Origin: Pseudomonas sp. CFBP13508
Lineage (GTDB): Bacteria; Pseudomonadota; Gammaproteobacteria; Pseudomonadales; Pseudomonadaceae
DNA: 64,000 nucleotides
Direction: 5' to 3'
Assembly: GCF_005233515.1 (NCBI RefSeq)
Contig: NZ_QFZZ01000006.1
Location: forward strand, 1 to 64,000
Positions within the stretch are counted from its first letter, which is position 1, and each line of letters opens with the position of its first letter. The position numbers were made by a program, and so were the translations under genes. Shown one piece after another: positions 8,751 to 17,242 of this stretch. The notes under the pieces were generated by a model. It saw only the letters and a program-made list of their open reading frames with translations. It had not been told where the DNA came from and ran no database searches.

Positions 8751-11264
8751 TTAGCGCAGAGGCCAATGTTGATGACAGGCGTGGCGAACGGCGGCGGCGC
8801 TGGAGAGCTTGAGCAAGTCGCGGCTCAGGCGCTGACATTCGGCTTCATGCAACTGACGTACGCGGTCCTTGATTTCACCGATCTGCACCGGGCTCACCGA
8901 CAGTTCGGTGACGCCGAGGCCGATCAGCACCGGCGTGGCCAGCGGGTCGGAGGCGAGGGCGCCGCAGACACCGACCCAGCGCTTGTGCACCGCCGCGCCT
9001 TCGCAAGTCATGGCGATCAGGCGCAGCAACGCCGGGTGCAGGGCATCGACCCGCGCCGCCAACCCGGCGTGATCGCGGTCCATGGCCAGGGTGTATTGCG
9101 ACAGATCGTTGGTGCCGATCGAGAGAAAGTCGGCGTGTTCGGCCAGTTGTTCGGCTTGCAGCGCGGCGGCGGGGACTTCGATCATCACGCCGATTTCCGG
9201 GCGCTCGGCAATGCCCATTTCAAGCCGCAGTGCATCGACGCGCTGGCGGATGTGCAGCAGTTCGTCGACCTCGGTGACCATCGGCAACAGAATCCGGCAA
9301 CGCGACAACGGCTTGACCTGCAGCAGCGCGCGCAGTTGCTGATCGAGAATTTCCGGCCGCGCCTGGGCCAGACGAATGCCGCGCAGACCGAGCACCGGGT
9401 TGGCTTCGGCCGGCAGTGGCAGGTAGTCGAGTTGCTTGTCGCCACCGACGTCGATGGTGCGGATGATCACCGGCTTGTCGCCCATGGCATCGATCACCGC
9501 TTGATAGGCGCTGCGCTGTTCCTCGACGTCCGGTGCCGTCTGGCGATCAACGAAGAGAAACTCGGTGCGCAACAGGCCGACGCCATCGGCACCATTGGCA
9601 AAAGCGTCTGCCGCTTCGTTGCTTGAGGCGACATTGGCGACCACTTCGATGTGCACGCCATTGCGCGTTTCAGCGGGCAAATGGGCTTTGGCCTGTTGGC
9701 TGTCGCGGCGCTGCTGGCGCTGGATTTGTGCCTGTTGCACTTCGCTCAGGCGTTGCGCATTCGGCGTCAATTCGAGGCGCCCGTCGTCAGCGTCGAGCAC
9801 CACGGCCTGATCCTGCGGCTGCTCAAGCAATTGCGCGCCCAAAGCGACGATGCACGGCAAGCCTTTGCCGCGCGCCAGAATCGCTACGTGCGAGGTCGCG
9901 CCGCCCTCGGCCATGCACAACCCGGCGACACCTTGCGCGCTGAGTTGCAGCAGATCCGATGGCGTCAGTTCATGGGCGGCAACAATGGCGCCGGCCGGCA
10001 CCTGGTATTGCCAGGCCTCGCCAAGCAGGGCACGCAGCACGCGTTGCTTGAGGTCGCGCAAATCGTTGGCACGTTCGGCCAGCAGCGGACTGCCGGTGCC
10101 TTGCAGCATGTCGCACTGGGTGTCGATCGACTGACTCCAGGCATGGGTCGCTGCGGTGCCTTGTGCGATGAATTGCTGCGCGGCGTCGAGCAGGGCCGGG
10201 TCTTCGAGCAGCGCCATGTGTGCAGCGAAGATCGCTTCTTCGTCGGCGTTCTTGTGCTTTTTCGCCTGGGCGAGGGTGGCGGCGATTTCGCTGCGCACCG
10301 CGTTCAATGCCGTTTCAAGCGTCTGCTGCTGTTGCACTGGATCGTGATGGCCCGTATCCGCCGGCAAGGTGATCGCGTTCAAGCGAAACAACGGCCCGGC
10401 GACCAGCCCCGGCGCCGCGCAAACACCGTGCAACACGCCAGCCTCGGCCGGGCGTTTCAGCGCGGCTGTGGTGGTCGGCGCTTGCCCGTGATGATCGTCC
10501 GGCAGCGCCGTGGCCAATGCGCTGAGCAAGGCTTGCAGCGCGGCATCGGCGTCCGGTCCCTGACAACTGACCTGCACCTCATCCTGCTCGCCAATGGCCA
10601 GACCCATCAAACCGATCAGGCTGTTGCACGGCGCCGATTTACCGTTGAAGTGCAGCTGTGAATGGCTGCTGAAACTCTGGGCGGTCTGGCGGATCAGCGC
10701 AGCCGGGCGCGCATGCAAGCCGCCGCGATGAGCGACCCGCGCCTGGCCACGAACCTCAGGCCCGCCGCTTGTATCGGTATTCGCCGCCACCACATTGCGC
10801 GCGATGATGTGCAGCAACGGCTCGCCGACTTTCACCGCTTTGAGAGTGATCGGCCGCACCTGAAAATCCGCGCTGTTGGTCAGGATCAACAGGCTGACCA
10901 GGCTTTTGCAGTGCTGGCCGACCTTGTCCAGGTCATAGCGCAGCAGCGGCTGACCGAGGCTGACGCGATCGCTTTCCTTGACCAGCATGGCGAAACCTTC
11001 GCCGTTCAATTCAACGGTGTCGAGGCCCAGGTGCAGGAGGATTTCCGCACCGTTGTCGGCGCGCACGGTCACCGCGTGGCTGCTGCGCGCAACGTGGATG
11101 ACCACGCCGGCGCAGGGCGAATACAGCGTGTCGTTGAGCGGGTCGATGGCGATGCCGTCGCCCATCGCGCCACTGGCGAACACCGCGTCCGGGACGTTGG
11201 CGAGCGTCAGCACCGGGCCGCTGAGCGGGGCGCTGAGGGTCAGCTCTTTATTGTTGTCGGGCAT
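8751..11264 (-). CDS. ptsP: PTS EIIA-HPr-EI fusion (phosphoenolpyruvate--protein phosphotransferase) for GlcNAc
   Basis: 837 residues with three PTS modules in a chain. EIIA of the glucose type comes first (residues 1-~160, His63 and the phosphorylated His78 in EILLHLGLDTV). HPr follows (about 175-255, His184 in GGLHARPAAL). Enzyme I occupies ~275-837, with His459 in GGATSHVAILARGKG and the C-terminal VGVCGALASD cysteine. It passes phosphate from PEP to NagE. Fused soluble PTS chains dedicated to one sugar are typical of pseudomonads, where this protein has also been called NagF. It lies between nagB-II and nagE; the 148-nt gap on the nagB side holds a REP pair. Confidence 0.92.
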   Translation of the reverse strand: MPDNNKELTLSAPLSGPVLTLANVPDAVFASGAMGDGIAIDPLNDTLYSPCAGVVIHVARSSHAVTVRADNGAEILLHLGLDTVELNGEGFAMLVKESDRVSLGQPLLRYDLDKVGQHCKSLVSLLILTNSADFQVRPITLKAVKVGEPLLHIIARNVVAANTDTSGGPEVRGQARVAHRGGLHARPAALIRQTAQSFSSHSQLHFNGKSAPCNSLIGLMGLAIGEQDEVQVSCQGPDADAALQALLSALATALPDDHHGQAPTTTAALKRPAEAGVLHGVCAAPGLVAGPLFRLNAITLPADTGHHDPVQQQQTLETALNAVRSEIAATLAQAKKHKNADEEAIFAAHMALLEDPALLDAAQQFIAQGTAATHAWSQSIDTQCDMLQGTGSPLLAERANDLRDLKQRVLRALLGEAWQYQVPAGAIVAAHELTPSDLLQLSAQGVAGLCMAEGGATSHVAILARGKGLPCIVALGAQLLEQPQDQAVVLDADDGRLELTPNAQRLSEVQQAQIQRQQRRDSQQAKAHLPAETRNGVHIEVVANVASSNEAADAFANGADGVGLLRTEFLFVDRQTAPDVEEQRSAYQAVIDAMGDKPVIIRTIDVGGDKQLDYLPLPAEANPVLGLRGIRLAQARPEILDQQLRALLQVKPLSRCRILLPMVTEVDELLHIRQRVDALRLEMGIAERPEIGVMIEVPAAALQAEQLAEHADFLSIGTNDLSQYTLAMDRDHAGLAARVDALHPALLRLIAMTCEGAAVHKRWVGVCGALASDPLATPVLIGLGVTELSVSPVQIGEIKDRVRQLHEAECQRLSRDLLKLSSAAAVRHACHQHWPLR

Positions 11265-11304
11265 GGCTGGGTCTCATCAGTTGAATCTCGGTTCGATGTC
11301 CCCT

Positions 11305-11388
11305 GTAGGAGCTGCCGAAGGCTGCGATCTTTTGATCTTGTTTTTATGGGTCGAGATCAAAAGATCGCAGCCTTCGGCAGCTCCTGCA
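11305..11388. repeat. REP inverted pair, family A (GTAGGAGCTGCCGAAGGCTG)
   Basis: The arm at 11305-11338 is almost perfectly repeated as its reverse complement at 11355-11388, giving a stem of about 34 bp. It sits inside the nag operon between nagB-II and the EIIA-HPr-EI gene, so the transcript can form a strong hairpin there. Related elements are at 14451, 20771 and 47753. Confidence 0.9.
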
Positions 11389-11412
11389 TGGAGTTACGTC
11401 CTTTAGCCGCTA

Positions 11413-12435
11413 TCAGTGCGTGCGGGTCACTTTGCTCAAATGGCGCGGCTGATCCGGGTCCATGCCCCGCGCCACGGCCAGGCCTGCGGCCATCACGTAG
11501 AAACTCTGGATCGCCAGAATCGGATCGAGGGCCGGGTGTTCGGCGCGGCTCAGGGTCAGGTCGCGTTCGCTGACGTCATCCGGCGCGGCGAGCAAGACCC
11601 GGGCGCCGCGCTGGCGCATTTCCGCCGCCAGACTCAGCAGGCCGGCCTGCTCGGCGCCGCGTGGGGCGAAAACCAGCAGCGGATAGTGTTCGTCGATCAG
11701 TGCCATCGGGCCGTGACGGACTTCGGCACTGCTGAACGCTTCGGCCTGAATCGCCGAGGTTTCCTTGAATTTCAGCGCCGCTTCCTGGGCAATCGCGAAA
11801 CCGGCTCCGCGGCCGATCACCATCAGGCGCTCGCAACCGCGCAGGGCTTCGATGGCCACGCTCCAGTCCTGTTTCGCCGCTTCGCGCAGGCCTTCTGGCA
11901 GCGCATCGTGGGCTTGCAGCAATTCGCTGTCCTCTTTCCAGTGCGCGATCAAGCGCGCGCTGGCGCTGAGGGTGGCGATAAAACTCTTGGTCGCGGCGAC
12001 GCTGCTTTCCGTGCCGGCGAGCAGCGGCAGGCTGAATTCACAGGCCGCTTCCAGTGGCGAATCGGCAGCGTTAACCATCGACACGCTCAGCGCGCCACGC
12101 TTGCGCAACAGGCGCAGGCTGTTGACCAGATCCGGGCTCTGCCCCGACTGCGAAAACGCAAAGGCGACCTGACCGCTGACTTTCAGTGGCGCCTGCTGCA
12201 TGGTTACCACCGACATCGGCAACGAGGCCACCGGCACGCCCAGTTGCTGCATGGTCAGGTAGGCGAAGTAGCTCGCCGCGTGGTCGGAGCTGCCACGGGC
12301 GACGGTCATCGCCACTTGCGGCGGCTGACGGCGCAGGCGCCCGGCGATCTCGATCATCGGCGCGTCGAGCTGTTGCAGCTGTGCTTGCACGGCCTCGAAC
12401 GAGGACAGCGCCTCTTCAAGCATTTTTGAAGTCAA
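11413..12435 (-). CDS. Glucosamine-6-phosphate deaminase, NagB-II type (SIS-domain protein)
   Basis: 340 residues with two SIS sugar-isomerase domains (ARGSSDHAASYFAYL, FSQSGQSPDLVNSL and GTESSVAATKSF in the first; GRGAGFAIAQEAALKFKET and EVRHGPMALI in the second). It resembles the isomerase half of GlmS without the glutaminase domain. Between nagA and PTS genes this is expected to be the NagB-II deaminase that converts glucosamine-6-P to fructose-6-P and ammonia. The TTG at 12435 is taken as start because AAGGAG sits 6 nt before it. ATG 12423 would be 18 nt from that site. It overlaps the nagA 3' end by 20 nt, suggesting translational coupling. Confidence 0.85.
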   Translation of the reverse strand: MTSKMLEEALSSFEAVQAQLQQLDAPMIEIAGRLRRQPPQVAMTVARGSSDHAASYFAYLTMQQLGVPVASLPMSVVTMQQAPLKVSGQVAFAFSQSGQSPDLVNSLRLLRKRGALSVSMVNAADSPLEAACEFSLPLLAGTESSVAATKSFIATLSASARLIAHWKEDSELLQAHDALPEGLREAAKQDWSVAIEALRGCERLMVIGRGAGFAIAQEAALKFKETSAIQAEAFSSAEVRHGPMALIDEHYPLLVFAPRGAEQAGLLSLAAEMRQRGARVLLAAPDDVSERDLTLSRAEHPALDPILAIQSFYVMAAGLAVARGMDPDQPRHLSKVTRTH

Positions 12436-13522
12436 TGTCTTCTCCTTCGACCATGACGGCGGTCAGTGTGAGTGAACGATCGAGCCGCACGCAGTCGGCC
12501 CAGGCGCCGGGGGCAAGGCGCCCGCGTTCGGTGATGCCGAGGTAGTCGGCGGGAAATTGCGACAGACGCTGCGAGGCTTCGGCGATCGGCAAACCGATCT
12601 TGACCAGATTGCGCAGGGCCTGATCCATGGTCAGGGTGCTGCCGGCCAGCGTGCCGTCGGGCAGGCGCACGCCGCCCAGGCATTTGGTCACGGTGTGGCT
12701 GCCAAGCTTGTATTCACCGTCGGGCATGCCGGCGGCGGCGGTCGAATCGGTGACGCAATACAGGCACGGGATCGAGCGCAGCGCCACGCGGATGGCGCCA
12801 GGGTGCACGTGCAACAGATCGGGAATCAGCTCGGCGTATTTGGCGTGGGCCAGTGCTGCGCCAACGATGCCCGGCTCGCGGTGATGCAGCGGGCTCATGG
12901 CGTTATAGAGGTGGGTGAAACTGCTGGCTCCGGCAGCCAGCGCGGCGACGCCTTCCTCGTAGCTGCCGAGGGTGTGCCCGATCTGCATGCGGATGCCACG
13001 GCTGCTCAGCTCACGGATCAATGCATCGTGACCGGCGATTTCCGGGGCAATGGTGATGACGCGAATCGGCGCCAGCGCCAGATATTCTTCGACTTCGGCC
13101 ATCAACGCGGTGTGGGCGAAGTTCGGTTGGGCGCCGAGTTTTCCCGGGTTGATGTAAGGGCCTTCAAGGTGCACGCCGAGGACTCGCGCGGCGCCTTTCG
13201 GACGCTGTTCGCAGAATTCTCCTACCTCTTTGAGAACGCTGGAGATCTCCGCGCTCGGCGCAGTCATGGTCGTGGCCAGCAGCGAAGTGGTGCCGAAACG
13301 CACATGGGTTTTGCTGATGGTTTCGAAGGCTTCGGCGCCCTCCATGATGTCTTTGCCGCCGCCGCCGTGCACATGCAGGTCGATGAAACCCGGCAGCAGA
13401 TAGGGCAGATCGTTAGCCGCCGGATCGCAGGGCACGCCTTCGATCGACACGATCTTGCCGTGTTTGTGAATCAGCCGGCCGCGAACCCAGCCGCTGGCGG
13501 TGAGGATGTTGTCTTCGGACAT
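12416..13522 (-). CDS. nagA: N-acetylglucosamine-6-phosphate deacetylase
   Basis: 368 residues of the amidohydrolase fold. The metal motif LLPGFIDLHVHGGGGKD supplies His50 and His52. GVHLEGPYINPGKLGAH-type residues (here GVHLEGPYINPGKLGAQ), QIGHTLGSYEEG, THLYNAMSP and CVTDSTAAAGMPDG are all NagA hallmarks. It removes acetate from the GlcNAc-6-P made by NagE. Start ATG 13522 (MSEDNILTASGW) has GAGAGAAG upstream; the longer reading to 13597 runs into nagR. Second gene of the operon, 29 nt after nagR. Confidence 0.94.
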   Translation of the reverse strand: MSEDNILTASGWVRGRLIHKHGKIVSIEGVPCDPAANDLPYLLPGFIDLHVHGGGGKDIMEGAEAFETISKTHVRFGTTSLLATTMTAPSAEISSVLKEVGEFCEQRPKGAARVLGVHLEGPYINPGKLGAQPNFAHTALMAEVEEYLALAPIRVITIAPEIAGHDALIRELSSRGIRMQIGHTLGSYEEGVAALAAGASSFTHLYNAMSPLHHREPGIVGAALAHAKYAELIPDLLHVHPGAIRVALRSIPCLYCVTDSTAAAGMPDGEYKLGSHTVTKCLGGVRLPDGTLAGSTLTMDQALRNLVKIGLPIAEASQRLSQFPADYLGITERGRLAPGAWADCVRLDRSLTLTAVMVEGEDIDFKNA

Positions 13523-13551
13523 TTCGCTTCTCTCGTTTGGCTTGCTGCTGA

Positions 13552-14283
13552 TCAGCGGCGAAGCTCTGCAACAAAGTCGTAGTAGTCGTTGCGGCAATAG
13601 GTGTCGGTGACTTCGATCGGCGTGTTGTCTTCCAGATAGCCGACCCGGGTCATCAGCAGCATGGCGGTGCCGGGGGCGATGCCGACCAGTGCGGCGAATT
13701 CGTCCGAGGCGTTGATTGCCTGGATGTGCTGAAGGGCGCGGACGATCGGTTTGCCGATGCCGTCGAGGTATTCGTAAAGCGAATCGCCCACCGCTTGCGG
13801 CCTGGGCATGATTGAGGCGGGCAGGGTGCTCATCTCGATCGCCATGACCGTGTCATCGGCTTTGCGCAGGCGCTTCATGCGCGCCACCTTGTCATTCGGC
13901 GACAGGCCGAGGCGGATCAATTCTTCGTGGGTCGGCAGGGTGATTTCCCGCTCCAGCCATTTCGAGCTCGGCACGAAACCTTTCAGGCGCAGCATTTCGC
14001 TGAAGCCGGACAGACGCGACAGCGGTTGTTCCAGGCGTGGGGTGATGAACGTGCCCGAGCCTTGCAGGCGGCGGATCAGGCCTTGCTCGAGCAAGACTTC
14101 CAGCGCCTTGCGTGCGGTGACCCGGGAAATGCCGAGCTGGTCGCTGAGGTTGCGCTCGGACGGCATCGCCTGTTCGGCCTTCCACTGCCCGGCATGAATC
14201 GCCGCTTCCAGATTGCGCGCCAGCTGCAAGTACAGCGGCGTCGGCTGGGCATCGTCAGGACGTAGGGATTGGAGGTCGTTCAT
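13552..14283 (-). CDS. nagR: GntR/HutC-family transcriptional regulator NagR (UTRA effector domain)
   Basis: 244 residues. The N-terminal winged helix-turn-helix includes PSERNLSDQLGISRVTARKA and the GLIRRLQGSGTF wing. The C-terminal UTRA domain (about 90-240) contains LPASIMPRP and ends MLLMTRVGYLEDNTPIEVTD. By position it should repress the nag operon, with an amino-sugar phosphate as inducer, and autoregulate as first gene. Start ATG 14283 (MNDLQSLRPDD) was preferred over the upstream in-frame ATG 14349, which would overlap the putative operator. Confidence 0.9.
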   Translation of the reverse strand: MNDLQSLRPDDAQPTPLYLQLARNLEAAIHAGQWKAEQAMPSERNLSDQLGISRVTARKALEVLLEQGLIRRLQGSGTFITPRLEQPLSRLSGFSEMLRLKGFVPSSKWLEREITLPTHEELIRLGLSPNDKVARMKRLRKADDTVMAIEMSTLPASIMPRPQAVGDSLYEYLDGIGKPIVRALQHIQAINASDEFAALVGIAPGTAMLLMTRVGYLEDNTPIEVTDTYCRNDYYDFVAELRR

Positions 14284-14340
14284 GTAGGTCGTTTCCGCCG
14301 CGAGTATAGGATTGTTGTGGCTCGCTTGTGCGACGGAAGC

Positions 14341-14432
14341 TAATACCACTTGAATACCATGTCAACGCCATGAATCGGCGTCTGGCCCAATGGATTGGCG
14401 GCTTTCAGAGGGCGTTGTTTAAAGTGGTATTA
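14341..14432 (-). promoter_or_regulatory. Candidate NagR operator cluster upstream of the nag operon
   Basis: The 10-mer AGTGGTATTA occurs on the minus strand at 14341-14350 and, inverted, on the plus strand at 14423-14432. Next to the first copy a second TGGTATT (to 14359) repeats the core at one helical turn. A one-mismatch copy, AGTGGTATCA, lies at 14488-14497. TGGT-containing sites are what HutC/DasR-like regulators recognise, so autoregulation of nagR-nagA is likely, but this is inference. Confidence 0.5.
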
Positions 14433-14450
14433 GTGTTGGCCTATAAAAAG

Positions 14451-14532
14451 CAAAAGATCGTAGCCTGCGACAGCTTCTACAGTTGAGAGTGGTATCACCC
14501 CTGTAGGCGCTGTCGCAGGCTGCGATCTTTTG
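14451..14532. repeat. REP inverted pair, family A variant (CTGTCGCAGGCTGCGATC)
   Basis: CAAAAGATCGTAGCCTGCGA (from 14451) pairs with TCGCAGGCTGCGATCTTTTG (ending 14532). It lies between the nag promoter region and the 3' end of the L,D-transpeptidase gene; its loop contains the third TGGTATC-like motif. Confidence 0.85.
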
Positions 14533-14566
14533 ATTTATTTTTTTTTGCGGTGACCAGCGGTCGAGG

Positions 14567-15082
14567 TTACGGGCGAATCTCGATCATCGTGCCGTCCGGT
14601 ACCAGGTTCCACACTTCACGCATGTCGACGTTGCGCATGGCGATGCAGCCGTCGGTCCAGTCGAGGGTATGGAACAGCTGTTCCGGATTGTCTGCCGAAT
14701 CCGGAGTGCCGTGGATCATGATCATCCCGCCGGGCTCGACACCTTCACGGCGAGCACGGGCGGCATCGCTGATGTTCGGGTAGGAGATGTGCATCGACAG
14801 GTTGAATTTGTCGCTGGTCTTGCGCCAGTCGATCCAATAGAAACCTTCGGGTGTGCGTTTGTCGCCCTCGATCAGTTTCGGGCCTTTCTTCGCGCCCTTG
14901 CCCAAGGAGATGCGATAGGTCTTCAGCGGCTTGCCGTCGGCAATCAACTGCAGTTGGTGGGCTGATTTGAGTACCAGGACTTTTTCGATCAGTGGAGTGC
15001 TCGAGGGCGTCACGGTGGTCACGAATGACGCTTGCGAAACGCTGACGAACGACAGGCACAACAGGGCAAGCAACCAACGCAT
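14567..15082 (-). CDS. L,D-transpeptidase family protein (YkuD fold), exported
   Basis: 171 residues with a clear signal peptide (MRWLLALLCLSFVSVSQASF). The catalytic region has HGTPDSADN followed by TDGCIAMRN. This is the His...Gly-Cys core of L,D-transpeptidases, although the usual Arg after GC(I/V) is Ala, as I recall for YafK-like members. It should act in the periplasm on peptidoglycan stem peptides or on envelope-protein links. ATG 15082 has TGGGGAA about 9 nt upstream; longer readings run into the NUDIX gene. Same strand as the NUDIX gene after 76 nt. Confidence 0.88.
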   Translation of the reverse strand: MRWLLALLCLSFVSVSQASFVTTVTPSSTPLIEKVLVLKSAHQLQLIADGKPLKTYRISLGKGAKKGPKLIEGDKRTPEGFYWIDWRKTSDKFNLSMHISYPNISDAARARREGVEPGGMIMIHGTPDSADNPEQLFHTLDWTDGCIAMRNVDMREVWNLVPDGTMIEIRP

Positions 15083-15158
15083 TGAAACGATTCCCCAAGA
15101 ATGACGCAGACACATAGTGATAGATGCAGGTGTGGTTATCGGCAGGGTGCCGCGAAGC

Positions 15159-15710
15159 TCAAGTGATCGCTGGCTGCACCAGTGGCGGAATCGACTCCGA
15201 ACGCACCGGGTAAACCTCCCTGCGCCGATCGGCAAAGAAACATTCCAGCGTGCGCCCGACCGTGCGGAAAGCCAGCTCGTCCCAGGGAATGTCGGCTTCT
15301 TCGAACAGCTGCACTTCAAGGCTTTCCGGCCCGGCCGCATACTGCAGATCGGCCAGTTCGGCGCGGAAGAACACATGCACCTGGCTGATGTGCGGCACGT
15401 CGATCAGCGTGTAGATGCTCAGGTTGCGCACCCGGGCGCAGGCTTCTTCGGCGGTTTCGCGGATGGCGGCCTGCTCGATGGTCTCGCCGTTTTCCATGAA
15501 GCCGGCAGGTAGCGTCCAGTAACCGAGACGCGGCTCGATGGCGCGGCGGCAGAGCAGCACTTTCGTCCCCCAGGTCGGCACGCAACCGGCGACGATATTG
15601 GGGTTCTGGTAGTGAATGGTCTGACAGCTGTCGCAGACAAATCGCAGCCGCGAGTCGCCTTCGGGAATGCGCTGGGTGACCGGGTTACCGCAGTGGCTGC
15701 AAAATTTCAT
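15159..15710 (-). CDS. NUDIX hydrolase with N-terminal zinc ribbon
   Basis: 183 residues. Four cysteines in CSHCGNPV and CDSCQTIHY form a zinc ribbon at residues 4-30. The NUDIX box reads GFMENGETIEQAAIRETAEE, matching GX5EX7REUXEE, although the following Gly is Cys-Ala. Zinc-ribbon NUDIX proteins of this size hydrolyse nucleoside diphosphate derivatives such as NADH or ADP-ribose; the substrate here is not established. ATG 15710 begins MKFCSHCG, right at the ribbon. It is divergent from a second, unrelated NUDIX gene. Confidence 0.9.
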   Translation of the reverse strand: MKFCSHCGNPVTQRIPEGDSRLRFVCDSCQTIHYQNPNIVAGCVPTWGTKVLLCRRAIEPRLGYWTLPAGFMENGETIEQAAIRETAEEACARVRNLSIYTLIDVPHISQVHVFFRAELADLQYAAGPESLEVQLFEEADIPWDELAFRTVGRTLECFFADRRREVYPVRSESIPPLVQPAIT

Positions 15711-15857
15711 GCTCGGGTTCCTGAATGCTGCGCCTATCTTGGCGTGCAGCGGGGCCGGTCGGCAAGTTGTCGTTTCGCGACACGACGGGTTTCGGGGGCT
15801 TGGGCGCTCGCTTTGATTGGTGCATGATGCGGAGCAAGGCACCGATCGAGAACACTC

Positions 15858-16457
15858 ATGCTGGACGAGCTACTGCATAGGGTAAGCAACCACACACCGC
15901 GCACGCTGGAGACCGACGCACGTTTTCCCGAAGCCGCCGTGCTGGTGCCGATCACCCGCAGTGACGAACCGGAACTGGTCCTGACCCTGCGCGCCAGCGG
16001 GCTTTCCACCCATGGCGGCGAAGTTGCCTTCCCCGGAGGGCGCCGCGACCCGGAAGATCCGGACCTCATATTCACCGCCCTGCGCGAAGCCGAAGAAGAG
16101 ATCGGCCTGCCGCCGGGCCTGGTCGAAGTCATCGGCCCGCTGAGTCCGCTGATTTCCCTGCACGGCATCAAGGTAACGCCGTATGTCGGCGTGATTCCCG
16201 ATTTTGTCGAATACCAGCCCAATGATGCCGAGATCGCCGCCGTCTTCAGCGTGCCGCTGGAATTCTTCCGCAAGGACCCGCGTGAGCATACCCATCGCAT
16301 CGATTATCAGGGCCGCAGTTGGTACGTGCCGAGCTATCGCTTCGGCGAGTACAAGATCTGGGGCCTGACGGCGATCATGATCGTCGAGTTGATCAACCTG
16401 CTCTATGACGCCAAAATCAGCCTGCACCGACCGCCGAAAAGCTTTATCGATACCTGA
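15858..16457 (+). CDS. CoA pyrophosphatase-type NUDIX hydrolase (NudL-like)
   Basis: 199 residues. The NUDIX box is GGRRDPEDPDLIFTALREAE followed by EEIGL, and is preceded by the LSTHGGEVAFPGG stretch (CoA-pyrophosphatase signature). The segment LLPLI/LHGIKVTPYVGV is represented here by LSPLISLHGIKVTPYVG. It is predicted to cleave CoA or oxidised CoA to phosphopantetheine and 3',5'-ADP. Its promoter must lie in the 147-bp gap shared with the divergent NUDIX gene. Confidence 0.9.
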   Translation: MLDELLHRVSNHTPRTLETDARFPEAAVLVPITRSDEPELVLTLRASGLSTHGGEVAFPGGRRDPEDPDLIFTALREAEEEIGLPPGLVEVIGPLSPLISLHGIKVTPYVGVIPDFVEYQPNDAEIAAVFSVPLEFFRKDPREHTHRIDYQGRSWYVPSYRFGEYKIWGLTAIMIVELINLLYDAKISLHRPPKSFIDT

Positions 16458-16496
16458 GCCGTCGTTCGAACGGCCGTGAGCCCTGAGGAAAACAAG

Positions 16497-17021
16497 ATGA
16501 AATACCGCCTGGGCGACGCCCGTGTCGAAACCCATCCACAGAGCTGGGTCGCGCCCAATGCCGTGCTGGTGGGCAAGGTTCGCCTGGAAGAGGGCGCCAA
16601 CGTCTGGTTCAACGCTGTGTTGCGCGGCGACAACGAACTGATCCTCATCGGCAAGAACAGCAATGTGCAGGACGGTACGGTGATGCACACCGACATGGGT
16701 TACCCACTGACCATCGGTACCGGCGTGACCATCGGCCACAACGCGATGCTTCACGGTTGCACGGTCGGCGATTACAGCCTGATCGGCATCAACGCGGTGA
16801 TCCTCAACGGCGCGAAGATCGGCAGGAACTGCATCATCGGCGCCAATTCGCTGATCGGCGAAGGCAAGGAAATTCCCGACGGTTCGCTGGTGATGGGCTC
16901 GCCGGGCAAAGTCGTACGTGAACTGACCGAGGCGCAAAAGAAGATGCTCGAAGCCAGCGCCGCGCACTATGTGCATAACTCGCAGCGTTACGCCCGCGAT
17001 CTGGTCGAGCAGGAACAATGA
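16497..17021 (+). CDS. Gamma-class carbonic anhydrase family protein
   Basis: 174 residues of left-handed beta-helix hexapeptide repeats (VGKVRLEEGANVWFNAVLRG, NVQDGTVMHTD, TIGHNAMLHGCTVGD, LIGINAVILNGAKIG, IIGANSLIGEGK). The metal-ligand histidines are in MHTD, IGHN and LHGC, and the protein ends in an alpha-helical tail. Such YrdA-like proteins bind zinc; carbonic anhydrase activity is plausible but unproven for this member. The start at 16497 has GAGGAA 7 nt upstream. It overlaps the DUF1289 gene by 4 nt. Confidence 0.93.
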   Translation: MKYRLGDARVETHPQSWVAPNAVLVGKVRLEEGANVWFNAVLRGDNELILIGKNSNVQDGTVMHTDMGYPLTIGTGVTIGHNAMLHGCTVGDYSLIGINAVILNGAKIGRNCIIGANSLIGEGKEIPDGSLVMGSPGKVVRELTEAQKKMLEASAAHYVHNSQRYARDLVEQEQ

Positions 17022-17233
17022 CGACTGTTGAACGACCAGTCGCCTCGCCTTGCGTGAATATCTGCGCGCTGGACGAAGAAGATGTTTGCACCGGGTGCCA
17101 GCGCACGGTCGCAGAGATCACCCGCTGGGGCCGCATGAGCAATGACGAGCGCCGGGTGGTGCTGGGGTTGTGTCATGAGCGGGCGAAGGCGAGTGGATTG
17201 GTCTGGATGATTCCCGCGAAGTCAGGCGTCTGA
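17018..17233 (+). CDS. DUF1289 domain-containing protein
   Basis: 71 residues, Cys-rich: SPCVNICALDEEDVCTGCQR gives the four conserved cysteines of DUF1289, followed by EITRWGRMSNDERR and a conserved helix. A metal-binding role is suspected for the family but not known. Translational coupling with the carbonic anhydrase is indicated by the ATGA overlap at 17018-17021. Confidence 0.93.
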   Translation: MTTVERPVASPCVNICALDEEDVCTGCQRTVAEITRWGRMSNDERRVVLGLCHERAKASGLVWMIPAKSGV

Positions 17234-17242
17234 ACCACCGCT

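Noticed and set aside
7183..10661. Long plus-strand frames opposite nagE and the PTS fusion gene
   Set aside because: Shadows of the two well-supported PTS genes.
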